Source: Hyphomicrobiales bacterium
GTDB taxonomy: Bacteria > Pseudomonadota > Alphaproteobacteria > Rhizobiales > Rhizobiaceae
Direction: 5' to 3'
Assembly: GCA_900465665.1 (NCBI GenBank)
Contig: UBJO01000100.1
Coordinates: 43,263-98,727 of the forward strand
Length of the DNA stretch: 55,465 bases
Part shown: positions 16,298 to 24,536 of the stretch, one piece after another
Numbering within the stretch: the stretch's first letter is position 1
How the letters are laid out: each line of letters opens with the position of its first letter
Notes under the pieces: generated by a model
Told to the model about the DNA's origin: nothing
Seen by the model: the letters and a program-made list of their open reading frames with translations, nothing else
Databases searched by the model: none
Made by a program: the position numbers and the translations under genes

Positions 16298-17445
16298 TGG
16301 ACACCGCCTCAAAGCCCGCGACCGCCACGCCCGTCAAGCCGCCACGCAAGGGGCTGCTCTCGCCCACCAACATAAGGCGCTGGAAGAACTTCAAGGCCAA
16401 CCGGCGCGGCTACTGGTCGCTCTGGCTGTTCCTTCTCATCTTCGGGCTCAGCCTGTTTGCCGAATTCATCGCCAACGACCGGCCGATCATCGCCTCCTAC
16501 AAGGGCGAGATTCTGTTTCCGGTTCTCGTCAATTATCCCGAGGAGAAGTTCGGCGGCTTCCTGGCAGAGACCGATTATCGGTCGGACGTGATCGCCGACG
16601 AGATCAAGGCCAATGGCTGGATGATCTGGCCGCCGATCCGCTATTCCTACCGCTCGGTGAACTCCAACATCCCGCACTCGGCGCCAACCGCGCCCTTCTG
16701 GATGATGAGCGAGCAGGAGCGCTGCTCGGGCTATCCCCAAGGGGTGGACGATCCCAACTGCACGTGGAGCAACCTCAACTGGCTGGGCACCGACGACCAG
16801 GCGCGCGACGTGCTTGCCCGCGTGATCTATGGCTTCCGGATCTCGGTGCTGTTCGGCCTTATCCTGACCATCTGCTCGGCGGTCGTCGGCGTCAGCGCCG
16901 GCGCCATCCAGGGCTATTACGGCGGCTGGACCGACCTTTTGCTGCAGCGCTTCATCGAGATCTGGTCGTCGATGCCGGTACTCTACATTCTCCTCATCAT
17001 AGCCTCGCTACTGCCGCCTGGCTTCTTCGTGCTGCTCGGGATCATGCTGCTGTTCTCATGGGTCGGCTTCGTGGGCGTGGTGCGCGCGGAGTTTCTGAGA
17101 GCCCGCAATTTCGAATATGTCCGGGCAGCACGCGCGCTTGGCGTCGGCAACCGCACGATCATGTGGCGGCACCTTCTGCCGAACGCGATGGTGGCGACGC
17201 TGACCTTCCTTCCCTTCATCCTCTCCGGCTCGATCACGACGCTGACCTCGCTCGACTTCCTCGGCTTCGGCATGCCGCCCGGCTCACCCTCGCTCGGCGA
17301 GATGATCGCCCAGGGCAAGGCCAACCTGCAGGCACCATGGCTGGGCCTGACGGCCTTCTTCGCGATGTCGATCATGCTGTCGCTGCTGATCTTCATCGGC
17401 GAGGCGGTGCGCGATGCGTTCGATCCGAGAAAGACGTTCGGATGA
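16297..17445 (+). CDS. yejE: YejE permease of peptide ABC importer
   Basis: Second membrane subunit, DppC class, 382 aa from the ATG at 16297, which has GGAGGG before it (a GTG at 16294 is less likely). A cytosolic N-terminus is followed by the first helix SLWLFLLIFGLSLFAEFI, a long periplasmic insert (about 70-160) and a transport domain with the EAA loop VRAARALGVGNRTIMWRHLL. It would pair with YejB. In typical yej operons yejF follows directly; here a toxin-antitoxin pair comes between. Confidence 0.94.
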   Translation: MDTASKPATATPVKPPRKGLLSPTNIRRWKNFKANRRGYWSLWLFLLIFGLSLFAEFIANDRPIIASYKGEILFPVLVNYPEEKFGGFLAETDYRSDVIADEIKANGWMIWPPIRYSYRSVNSNIPHSAPTAPFWMMSEQERCSGYPQGVDDPNCTWSNLNWLGTDDQARDVLARVIYGFRISVLFGLILTICSAVVGVSAGAIQGYYGGWTDLLLQRFIEIWSSMPVLYILLIIASLLPPGFFVLLGIMLLFSWVGFVGVVRAEFLRARNFEYVRAARALGVGNRTIMWRHLLPNAMVATLTFLPFILSGSITTLTSLDFLGFGMPPGSPSLGEMIAQGKANLQAPWLGLTAFFAMSIMLSLLIFIGEAVRDAFDPRKTFG

Positions 17446-17515
17446 GGGCGGCCTCGTCATGGCAGGGGTTTGCGGGTAGAGTTGATTTTAAAGCAACCTG
17501 CGGAGCACGGCTGTC

Positions 17516-17794
17516 ATGAACAAGATTGTGCGTGATCATTATCCTGTCGCCAACCTTCCCGAGGATTTGAGGGAGGGATTGGGGGACGTGGCGACGGTGC
17601 GTGTGGTCGTCGAATCCGAGCCGCAGGCAAGTCGTGCGGCGCAGAACGACGATCCGCTGCTGCGCGACGGACCTATCGAGGCGCATGAACTGATGGCTCT
17701 GCGCGAGCGCTATCTTGCCCTGGGTCGTCCACGCGTTACCGAGGAAGAGGCTGTTGCCCGCATTCGTGAGCTTCGCGACGAGTGGGACTATTGA
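17516..17794 (+). CDS. VapB-like antitoxin
   Basis: A 92-aa protein, charged throughout, beginning MNKIVRDHYPVANLPEDLRE and ending with an acidic helix that carries RDEWDY. It shows no catalytic motif. Its place directly before a PIN-domain gene, with a 1-nt stop/start overlap (TGATG), marks it as the antitoxin partner. GGAG precedes the ATG. The DNA-binding fold cannot be told from sequence alone. A short GTTG/CAAC inverted repeat (GTTGATTTTAAAGCAAC) about 25 nt before the start is a possible autoregulatory site. Confidence 0.8.
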   Translation: MNKIVRDHYPVANLPEDLREGLGDVATVRVVVESEPQASRAAQNDDPLLRDGPIEAHELMALRERYLALGRPRVTEEEAVARIRELRDEWDY

Positions 17795-18261
17795 TGGATC
17801 AGTTCGGTCGGATCTATCTCGACACCAACCTTTTCATTCTTGCGTTCGAGACGGAAAGCGACGTCGCGGTCAAGGCGACCTTGATAATGTCCAAAGCCAA
17901 AGCACAGAACCCGCCACGTTTCGTGACGAGTGAACTGACACTGGCCGAACTTCTGGTGCTGCCCTATCGCCAAAACAATGCCTGGCTGGTCGGCCTCTAT
18001 CACCAAGTCTTCAGCGGCTCCTGGCTGGACATCCAGCCGGTCACCCGCGACATTCTTCTATCGGCCGCTCGGCACCGAGCTACCAATCCAGCCCGCAAGC
18101 TCCCCGACGCCGTTCACGTGGCGACGGCGATCGGCGGCGGCTGCACCCACCTCCTCTCTTCCGACAAGCGGATCGGACCGGGGCCGAACGAGGCCCTTCC
18201 CTTCGCCCTTGCCAAACCCGACGACGCCACCCTGACCTCCCTGATTGAGAGCCTGTCCTGA
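17794..18261 (+). CDS. VapC-like PIN-domain toxin
   Basis: A 155-aa PIN-domain ribonuclease of the VapC type. The acidic active-site residues are visible: Asp10 (IYLDTNLF), Glu47 (TSELTLAE), Asp105 (LPDAVHVA) and Asp124 (SSDKRI). The ATG at 17794 overlaps the antitoxin stop, and the toxin stop in turn overlaps the yejF ATG (TGATG at 18259-18263). VapC toxins cut tRNA or rRNA; the target here is unknown. The cassette sits inside the yejABEF operon and ties yejF translation to that of the toxin. Confidence 0.88.
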   Translation: MDQFGRIYLDTNLFILAFETESDVAVKATLIMSKAKAQNPPRFVTSELTLAELLVLPYRQNNAWLVGLYHQVFSGSWLDIQPVTRDILLSAARHRATNPARKLPDAVHVATAIGGGCTHLLSSDKRIGPGPNEALPFALAKPDDATLTSLIESLS

Positions 18262-19889
18262 TGTCCGAACCCTTGCTGTCCGTCCGCAATCTTTCCGTCG
18301 CCTTCCACCAGGGGGGCGCGACTTCAGTGGCTGTCGATGGCATTTCCTTCGATGTCAACAAGGGCGAGGTGGTAGCGCTGGTGGGAGAGTCCGGCTCGGG
18401 GAAATCGGTGTCGGCCAATTCCATCCTGCGATTGCTCCCCTACCCCTCGGCCAGCCATCCCTCCGGCGAAATCCTGTTCAAGGGCAAGGATCTCCTGAAG
18501 GCATCGGACAAGGTGCTGCGCGAAGTGCGCGGCAACGACATCACGATGATCTTCCAGGAGCCGATGACCTCGCTCAACCCGCTGCACAATATCGAGAAGC
18601 AGATCGCCGAGATCCTCGAACTGCACCAGGGAATCAAGGGACAGGCGGCGCGCACGCGGGTGCTGGAGCTGCTCAACCAGGTCGGTATCCGCGAGCCGGA
18701 GAAGCGGCTGAAGGCCTATCCGCACGAGCTCTCGGGCGGGCAGCGGCAGCGCGTGATGATCGCCATGGCGCTCGCCAATCGCCCGGAACTGCTGATCACC
18801 GACGAGCCGACGACGGCGCTCGATGTTACCGTGCAGGCGCAGATCCTCGAGCTCTTGCGACAGCTGAAGGGCCAGCACGGCATGTCGATGCTGTTCATCA
18901 CCCACGACCTCGGCATCGTGCGCAAGTTCGCCGACCGGGTTTGCGTGATGACCAAGGGCAAGATCGTCGAGACCGGGACAGTCGAGGAGGTGTTCACCAA
19001 TCCGCAGCATCAATATACGCGACACCTGCTGGCCTCCGAGCCGCGCGGCGAGCCGCCGCTTGCCGACAGTTCCAAGCCGATCGTGATGCAGGGATCGGAC
19101 ATCAAGGTCTGGTTCCCGATCAAGGCGGGGCTGATGCGCAAGGTGGTGGACCATGTGAAAGCGGTCGACGGGATCGATCTTTCGCTTCGCGCCGGGCAGA
19201 CGCTGGGTGTGGTCGGCGAATCCGGATCGGGCAAGACGACGCTCGGGCTGGCGCTCACCCGGCTGATCTCTTCGCAGGGGCGGATCAGCTTTGTCGGCAA
19301 GGATATAGCCAGCTATTCGTTTACGGAGATGCGGCCGCTGCGCAACCAGTTGCAGGTGGTGTTCCAGGACCCTTACGGCTCGCTTAGCCCGCGCATGTCG
19401 GTGGGCGATATCATCGCCGAGGGGCTGAAGGTGCACGAGCGCGGGCTTTCCTACGAGGAGCGCGACCGGCGCGTTTGCTGGGCGCTGGAGGAGGTGGGGC
19501 TCGACCCGACTACCCGTTGGCGCTATCCGCACGAATTCTCCGGCGGCCAGCGGCAGCGTATCGCGATCGCCCGCGCCATGGTGCTGAAGCCGCGTTTCGT
19601 GATGCTCGACGAGCCGACATCGGCGCTCGACATGAGCGTGCAGGCGCAGGTGGTCGATCTCTTGCGCGACCTGCAACAGAAGCACGATCTGGCCTATCTC
19701 TTCATCAGCCACGATCTCAAGGTCGTGAAGGCGCTCGCCAACGAGGTGATCGTGATGCGCTTCGGCAAGGTGGTGGAACAGGGGCCATCGGCCGATATCT
19801 TCCGCGCGCCGAAGGACGATTACACCAAGGCGCTGATGGCGGCGGCCTTCAACATCGAGGCGCGGCCGACGCCTGCAGTGCAACACTAA
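18261..19889 (+). CDS. yejF: YejF, double ATPase of peptide importer
   Basis: Tandem ABC ATPase of 542 aa driving the YejABE importer. Both halves have intact motifs: Walker A GESGSGKSVSAN near residue 39 and GESGSGKTTLG near 318; signatures LSGGQRQRV and FSGGQRQRI; Walker B segments ending TDEPTTALD and LDEPTSALD. The start overlaps the PIN toxin stop by 1 nt, so translation is probably coupled to the toxin gene. Expression from the yejA promoter would have to pass through the toxin-antitoxin pair. Confidence 0.95.
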   Translation: MSEPLLSVRNLSVAFHQGGATSVAVDGISFDVNKGEVVALVGESGSGKSVSANSILRLLPYPSASHPSGEILFKGKDLLKASDKVLREVRGNDITMIFQEPMTSLNPLHNIEKQIAEILELHQGIKGQAARTRVLELLNQVGIREPEKRLKAYPHELSGGQRQRVMIAMALANRPELLITDEPTTALDVTVQAQILELLRQLKGQHGMSMLFITHDLGIVRKFADRVCVMTKGKIVETGTVEEVFTNPQHQYTRHLLASEPRGEPPLADSSKPIVMQGSDIKVWFPIKAGLMRKVVDHVKAVDGIDLSLRAGQTLGVVGESGSGKTTLGLALTRLISSQGRISFVGKDIASYSFTEMRPLRNQLQVVFQDPYGSLSPRMSVGDIIAEGLKVHERGLSYEERDRRVCWALEEVGLDPTTRWRYPHEFSGGQRQRIAIARAMVLKPRFVMLDEPTSALDMSVQAQVVDLLRDLQQKHDLAYLFISHDLKVVKALANEVIVMRFGKVVEQGPSADIFRAPKDDYTKALMAAAFNIEARPTPAVQH

Positions 19890-19910
19890 CGACATCAGAG
19901 CCCAGACAAC

Positions 19911-20864
19911 ATGCCAGCTCCCATTCTCGTCGATCTCAAGTTCAATCCCTATACCGTCGCGCGCATCCTCAAGACCGCTTTTCTCGATCGCGGCAGCATC
20001 AATATCGCCGATCCGGGCACGAAGGGCCGGGATCTATCCGATCTCGACTACGCGCTGCTTTGGAAGCCGGATGCGGATCTCTTCGAACGGGCGCCGAACC
20101 TGAAGGTCATCTTTTCCGGCGGCGCGGGGGTCGACAGCTTCATGAACCTGCCCGGCCTTCCGGATGTGCCGATCGTGCGCTTCGTCGACCATAGCCTGAC
20201 GACGCGGATGAGCGAGTGGGTGGTGATGCAGTGCCTGATGCACCAGCGTGGGCAGGCGGAGCACGACCGGCTTCAGCGGAAGCGCGAATGGGGCAGCGAC
20301 GTGGCGCCAGAGGCATCGGAGCTTACCGTCGGCGTCATGGGTCTCGGCGTGCTCGGCCAGGATGCCGTCAGGAAGCTGACGGTGATGGGCTTCAACGTCA
20401 TCGGCTGGTCGCGCACGGCCAAAGAAATCGATGGCATCGAGACATTCGACGCAAGCGGGCTCGACGCCTTTCTTTCGAAGACCGATATCCTCGTCGGGCT
20501 GCTGCCGCTGACGCCCGAGACGACCAAATTCTACAATGCCGCGCTGTTTTCCAGGCTTCGCCAGGGCGGCGCGCTCGGAAAGCCGGTGTTCATCAATGCC
20601 GGGCGCGGCAAGAGCCAGGTCGAGGCCGATATCGTCTCGGCGATCGAAACCGGCGTGCTTGGCGGCGCTTCGCTCGATGTCTTCGAGGTCGAGCCGCTTC
20701 CTTCGGAAAGCCCGCTCTGGGACCTGCCTGGTGTCTTCATCACGCCGCATGATGCGGCGAGTTCGGAGGAGAATGCGCTGTTTCGCCATGTGGAGCGGCA
20801 GATCGCCCGCTTCGAGCAAGGCCAGCCGCTGCAATACGTGGTCGATCGCGACCGCGGTTACTGA
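19911..20864 (+). CDS. GhrA-like 2-hydroxyacid dehydrogenase
   Basis: A 317-aa D-2-hydroxyacid dehydrogenase resembling glyoxylate/hydroxypyruvate reductase A. The Rossmann motif is GLGVLGQDAVRKL (about 144-156); catalytic residues follow the family order, Arg in INAGRGK, Glu in EVEPLP and His in TPHDAAS. It probably reduces glyoxylate or hydroxypyruvate with NAD(P)H. It begins 21 nt after yejF and could be co-transcribed with it; there is no clear functional link. Confidence 0.9.
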   Translation: MPAPILVDLKFNPYTVARILKTAFLDRGSINIADPGTKGRDLSDLDYALLWKPDADLFERAPNLKVIFSGGAGVDSFMNLPGLPDVPIVRFVDHSLTTRMSEWVVMQCLMHQRGQAEHDRLQRKREWGSDVAPEASELTVGVMGLGVLGQDAVRKLTVMGFNVIGWSRTAKEIDGIETFDASGLDAFLSKTDILVGLLPLTPETTKFYNAALFSRLRQGGALGKPVFINAGRGKSQVEADIVSAIETGVLGGASLDVFEVEPLPSESPLWDLPGVFITPHDAASSEENALFRHVERQIARFEQGQPLQYVVDRDRGY

Positions 20865-20912
20865 GGCGGGAACCATCGTTGCCGGTGGCCGTTTCTTTTC
20901 CTGATGTTTGAA

Positions 20913-20930
20913 GGGCGGCCGATGCCGCCC
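20913..20930. terminator. Hairpin after the 2-hydroxyacid dehydrogenase
   Basis: GGGCGGC (20913-20919) and GCCGCCC (20924-20930) make a perfect 7-bp stem with a CGAT loop. GGTTTGGG follows, so the T tail is poor. It may be a weak terminator before the small membrane protein gene. Confidence 0.4.
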
Positions 20931-20949
20931 GGTTTGGGAAGGGGCAGGC

Positions 20950-21261
20950 ATGGTGGAGCGGATCGAGAGACCGTGGAGCGAAGACAACGGCCGCGAAGAG
21001 ACGCCAAAAGACACGACGGCCGGGCGGACCAAACGGAAGTCGCCGACCAGCGTCCGCATCTTACGCATGCTGATCGCGGCCCTGCTTCTGGCGTTCGCCG
21101 TCTGGATTCCGGTCGAGATATGGAGCCGCTATCACCTGCCGCAGCCTGACGAGCCCACGAATGCGGAGCCCGCTCCGGCGCAAGGCGGTGGCGGACAGTC
21201 CGGCACCGAGGCACCGACGCCCGCCGGGCGCGCAAACGCGCCGCAGACAAACGCGCAGTAG
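20950..21261 (+). CDS. Small single-pass membrane protein, unknown
   Basis: I do not recognise this 103-aa product. From the ATG at 20950 (AAGGGG upstream) it has a charged N-terminus, one membrane helix (about residues 40-60, LRMLIAALLLAFAVWIPVEI) and a Pro/Ala/Gly-rich disordered tail with many repeats of acidic and small residues. A longer reading from 20908 is possible but would start inside a hairpin. The orientation is probably N-terminus inside. Confidence 0.65.
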   Translation: MVERIERPWSEDNGREETPKDTTAGRTKRKSPTSVRILRMLIAALLLAFAVWIPVEIWSRYHLPQPDEPTNAEPAPAQGGGGQSGTEAPTPAGRANAPQTNAQ

Positions 21262-21411
21262 GCGGGCCGACGCTTGCCCAAGCTTTCGGGCAAATGACGG
21301 GGTTGTATTTGTTCTGGACATTGCCGGCGCAGTTTTCGATAAGAAAGCGCACAGGCCGGTTGTCCTGCGCCGTTCGCGGCGCCTGCACCCGGATTGGATA
21401 GGGTGGAATCG

Positions 21412-22716
21412 ATGGCGAAGACAGATATTGCACGGCGCGTTTACAACCACGCTTGGAAACTCGACCCGATCGTCCGCAGCCTGATCGATACGGACTTCTA
21501 CAAGCTGTTGATGCTGCAGATGATCTGGAAGCTCTATCCCGACGTCAACGCCACCTTCACCGTCATCAACCGCACCAAGCGGGTGCTGCTTGCCGAAGAG
21601 ATCGACGAGGGGGAACTGCGCGCGCAGCTCGACCACGCGCGCACGCTTCGGCTCTCCAAGAAAGAGATGATCTGGCTGGCGGGTAACAGCTTCTATGGCC
21701 GCGCGCAGATCTTCGAGCCGGAGTTCCTGGCCTGGCTCTCGCATTTCCAGCTGCCGGAATACGAGCTGTCGAAGCGCGACGGACAGTACAGGCTCGATTT
21801 CCACGGCTCGTGGAAAGAGACCACGATGTGGGAAATTCCCGCACTCGCTATTATCAACGAGCTGCGCTCGCGCTCAGCGCTACGCGCGCTCGGGCCGTTT
21901 ACGCTCGATGTGCTCTACGCCCGCGCCAAGGCGCGCATGTGGGAGAAGGTCGAGCGGCTGCGCGAACTGCCGGGCCTGCGCATTTCCGATTTCGGAACGC
22001 GGCGGCGCCACAGCTTCCTGTGGCAGCGCTGGTGCGTCGAGGCCCTGAAGGAAGGCATCGGCGCCGGCTTTACCGGCACCAGCAACGTGCTGCTCGCCAT
22101 GGACAACGACCTCGAAGCCGTCGGCACCAACGCGCATGAGCTGCCGATGGTGGCGGCCGCGCTTGCCGAGACCGATGATGAGCTGCGCAACGCGCCCTAC
22201 AAGGTGCTGCGCGACTGGAACAAGCTTTACGGCGGCAACCTTCTGATCGTGCTGCCCGATGCCTTCGGCACCGCCGCATTCCTGCGCGACGCGCCGGAAT
22301 GGGTGGCGGACTGGACGGGTTTCCGCCCCGACAGCGCGCCCCCGATCGAAGGCGGCGAGAAGATCATCGAATGGTGGAAGAAGATGGGGCGCGACCCCCG
22401 GCAGAAGATGCTGATCTTCTCCGACGGCATGGATGTCGATGCGATCATCGACACCTACAAGCATTTCGAGGGCCGCGTGCGCATGAGCTTCGGCTGGGGC
22501 ACCAACCTCACCAACGACTTCGCCGGCTGCGCGCCGACCGAGATCTCCGGCCTCAACCCGATCTCGATCGTCTGCAAGGTCAGCGACGCCAACGGCCGCC
22601 CGGCCGTCAAGCTCTCCGACAACCCGCAGAAGGCGACCGGCGAGCCTGAGGAAGTGCAGCGCTACCTGAAGTTCTTCGGCACCGAGGATCTGGTCGATCA
22701 GGCCGTTCTGGTCTGA
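21412..22716 (+). CDS. pncB: Nicotinate phosphoribosyltransferase
   Basis: PncB makes nicotinate mononucleotide from nicotinate, PRPP and ATP in NAD salvage. The 434-aa protein has the N-terminal DTDFYKLLMLQ, the FGTRRRHSFLWQ region, GTSNVLLAM and the GTNAHELPMVAAA segment with the His that is phosphorylated in the family. FGWGTNLTNDF is typical of the C-terminal half. I use the ATG at 21412 (GGGTGGA upstream) rather than the TTG at 21394. The 150 nt before it hold no clear motif. Confidence 0.96.
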   Translation: MAKTDIARRVYNHAWKLDPIVRSLIDTDFYKLLMLQMIWKLYPDVNATFTVINRTKRVLLAEEIDEGELRAQLDHARTLRLSKKEMIWLAGNSFYGRAQIFEPEFLAWLSHFQLPEYELSKRDGQYRLDFHGSWKETTMWEIPALAIINELRSRSALRALGPFTLDVLYARAKARMWEKVERLRELPGLRISDFGTRRRHSFLWQRWCVEALKEGIGAGFTGTSNVLLAMDNDLEAVGTNAHELPMVAAALAETDDELRNAPYKVLRDWNKLYGGNLLIVLPDAFGTAAFLRDAPEWVADWTGFRPDSAPPIEGGEKIIEWWKKMGRDPRQKMLIFSDGMDVDAIIDTYKHFEGRVRMSFGWGTNLTNDFAGCAPTEISGLNPISIVCKVSDANGRPAVKLSDNPQKATGEPEEVQRYLKFFGTEDLVDQAVLV

Positions 22717-22912
22717 AACGCGTTACAACGCATGTGTTTGAGACAAGGGAACGGCCACGTGATCTCGTGACAGCGACGTGACGTCAATCTGCCGCCCGAC
22801 CCCGTTCTTAAGTTAACGGCAGTCGCGTTCCGACGCTGCGTTTACAGCATATTGGCGGATACGCAAGGCGGCAGGCCGTGCTTGCCTCGTGATCCCGATC
22901 ATTCGAGCCGAC

Positions 22913-22936
22913 CGGGCGCCCGCTTTTGGGCGCCCG
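22913..22936. terminator. Hairpin between pncB and L,D-transpeptidase gene
   Basis: CGGGCGCCC (22913-22921) and GGGCGCCCG (22928-22936) form a perfect 9-bp stem with a GCTTTT loop, just beyond the transpeptidase stop on the minus strand. pncB ends about 200 nt upstream. It most likely ends the minus-strand transcript; no long T run is present. Confidence 0.55.
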
Positions 22937-22944
22937 TAGCCACC

Positions 22945-23748
22945 TTACTTGACGACGAGGATCGCCTTGCCGCGGACTCTGTCGTAGAGGTCGATGATAT
23001 CCTGGTTGAACATGCGCACGCAGCCGGAAGAGGCGTTCTTGCCGATCGAGCGCCATTCCGGCGAGCCGTGGATGCGATAGAGCGTGTCCTGGCCATCCTG
23101 GAAGATATAGAGCGCGCGGGCGCCGAGCGGATTGCTGAGCCCCGGCGGCATGCCCTCTTTCCACTCGCTGAGCTTCGGATTGCGGCCGATCATCGACGGC
23201 GTCGGCGTCCAGGTCGGCCATTTGCGCTTCCACTGGATCACCGCCCGCCCTTTCCAGGCGCGGCCCTGCGCGCCGAGGCTCACGCCATAGCGGATCGCCC
23301 GGTCGTTCTTCAGGATGAAATAGAGGAACTTGGTCTCGGTATCGACGACGATCGAGCCCGCCGGCTCGTCGCTGTGATAATCGACCTCCTGGCGCAGATA
23401 GCGCGGATCGACCTCTGAATAGCTGATGGCCGGGAGACGATAGTTGCTGTCATCGAGATCGGCATAGATCAGCGGATAATCCGGCCTGTCGACCGGGCGC
23501 TCCGGCTGCGAAACGACGGCCTCGGCGACAGGTGCCGCGGCCTCGACGGCCGGCGGCTTGGGCATGGCGACGTCGACCGGTTGGGAGGGAAGCTGCGTGC
23601 AGGCCGCAAGCAGCGAAACGCCGGCCGCCGCGACAAGCGACCGAAGAATGGAGAGGCTATGCAATTTCAGGGTATCCAATGCGAGAGGTAAGCTGTGATC
23701 CCTTTCCCTGGCCGGGCATCGGTGACCAAATTGTGTTCGCTGGGGCAA
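22945..23748 (-). CDS. L,D-transpeptidase (YkuD) lipoprotein
   Basis: A periplasmic cross-linking enzyme of the YkuD family (267 aa). The catalytic segment runs from His227 to Cys243 (HGSPEWRSIGKNASSGC) and is followed by VRM. In place of the usual SHGC it reads SSGC, with Ser where His is common; I have seen this form in rhizobial relatives. Near the N-terminus LLAAC at residues 46-50 is a lipobox, so it is probably lipid-anchored. The start is uncertain: the signal sequence could begin at a TTG near residue 24 or 29. It acts in 3-3 cross-links or in anchoring outer-membrane proteins. Confidence 0.88.
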   Translation of the reverse strand: MPQRTQFGHRCPARERDHSLPLALDTLKLHSLSILRSLVAAAGVSLLAACTQLPSQPVDVAMPKPPAVEAAAPVAEAVVSQPERPVDRPDYPLIYADLDDSNYRLPAISYSEVDPRYLRQEVDYHSDEPAGSIVVDTETKFLYFILKNDRAIRYGVSLGAQGRAWKGRAVIQWKRKWPTWTPTPSMIGRNPKLSEWKEGMPPGLSNPLGARALYIFQDGQDTLYRIHGSPEWRSIGKNASSGCVRMFNQDIIDLYDRVRGKAILVVK

Positions 23749-23901
23749 ATATAGAAGAGCTTGGGAGCTTCGGCGCGGGCCTGTTGGCGGAATGCAACAC
23801 GGGGCGTGAAGCGCGTTACATAGGGCGCAGAAAGCCAGCTTTGACTAGCCGATCACACGTCAATGGGGAGACGGAGATAGCAGCATCGATTTCCGAGGAA
23901 A

Positions 23902-23991
23902 TGGCGGACAAGGTGGGATTCGAACCCACGGTACGCTTTCACGTACACACGCGTTCCAGGCGTGCGCCTTAAACCACTCGGCCACCTGTCC
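23902..23991 (-). tRNA. tRNA-Ser(GGA)
   Basis: On the minus strand the sequence folds as a class II tRNA of 90 nt with CCA encoded. The acceptor stem pairs GGACAGG with CTTGTCC (one G-T pair), the D-loop region is GGCCGAGTGGTTTAAGGC, the anticodon loop carries GGA, there is a long variable arm, and the T-loop is GTTCGAATC. It decodes the serine codon UCC (and UCU by wobble). Confidence 0.95.
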
Positions 23992-24218
23992 TGCTGCTTG
24001 ATTTGGCACCCTTCGGCGCAAATCGTTGGAACGGCGCGATATATACCGAGGAATTTTCAGGGATCAACCTAAATCTAACAGTTTTTTGACTTCTTCCAGC
24101 AAAAGTGCCGGAATGCGGTCCATTGCGGTTCCGGCGGCAGGGCACTAGTGTCTTGATGTCTTGGAGAATGGGCGCAACTGGCCGGGCCAAATCCGGCGGA
24201 TCGGTGGCGGAGAGTGTA

Positions 24219-24536
24219 ATGCGTTTCCTTTTGCGTTTGGCGAGCCTGATCGCGCTGGCGGTTGCGGTGATTGCCGGAACGATCGACAGCATCCAGTCCG
24301 TGGCGGCATCCTCGGTCGTCATCACGCCGATGGGCGATGCCTGGCAGGACATGAGCGCATCCTCCTTCGAGGCGCTGCAATCGACCATCGCCTACTATAT
24401 CCATCCCCGCTTCTACACGATCGCCTTCCAGTGGCTGATGATGCAGCCGGCTTTCGCGGTGTTTCTCGTGCTATCGCTCCTCCTGTGGATGGCCGGGTAC
24501 AAGAAACCGCCGGTGGCCGGCCGTTTCGCGGCTTAG
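24219..24536 (+). CDS. Small two-helix membrane protein, unknown
   Basis: A 106-aa protein I do not recognise by function. From the ATG at 24219 (GGAGAG upstream) it shows an N-terminal membrane helix (about 3-24, LLRLASLIALAVAVIAG), a conserved-looking middle with GDAW and IAYYIHPRFYTIAF, and a second helix near the end (FAVFLVLSLLLWMAGY) followed by a Lys-rich tail. Both ends are probably cytosolic. It lies between tRNA-Ser and the nucleoside transport genes without sharing an operon with either. Confidence 0.7.
   Translation: MRFLLRLASLIALAVAVIAGTIDSIQSVAASSVVITPMGDAWQDMSASSFEALQSTIAYYIHPRFYTIAFQWLMMQPAFAVFLVLSLLLWMAGYKKPPVAGRFAA

Noticed and set aside
18324..19895. 523-codon open frame on the minus strand opposite yejF
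   Set aside because: Antisense shadow of a perfect double ABC ATPase; no recognisable domain or ribosome site.
23532..23972. 146-codon plus-strand frame reaching tRNA-Ser
   Set aside because: It overlaps the transpeptidase gene and the tRNA, and has no conserved features.
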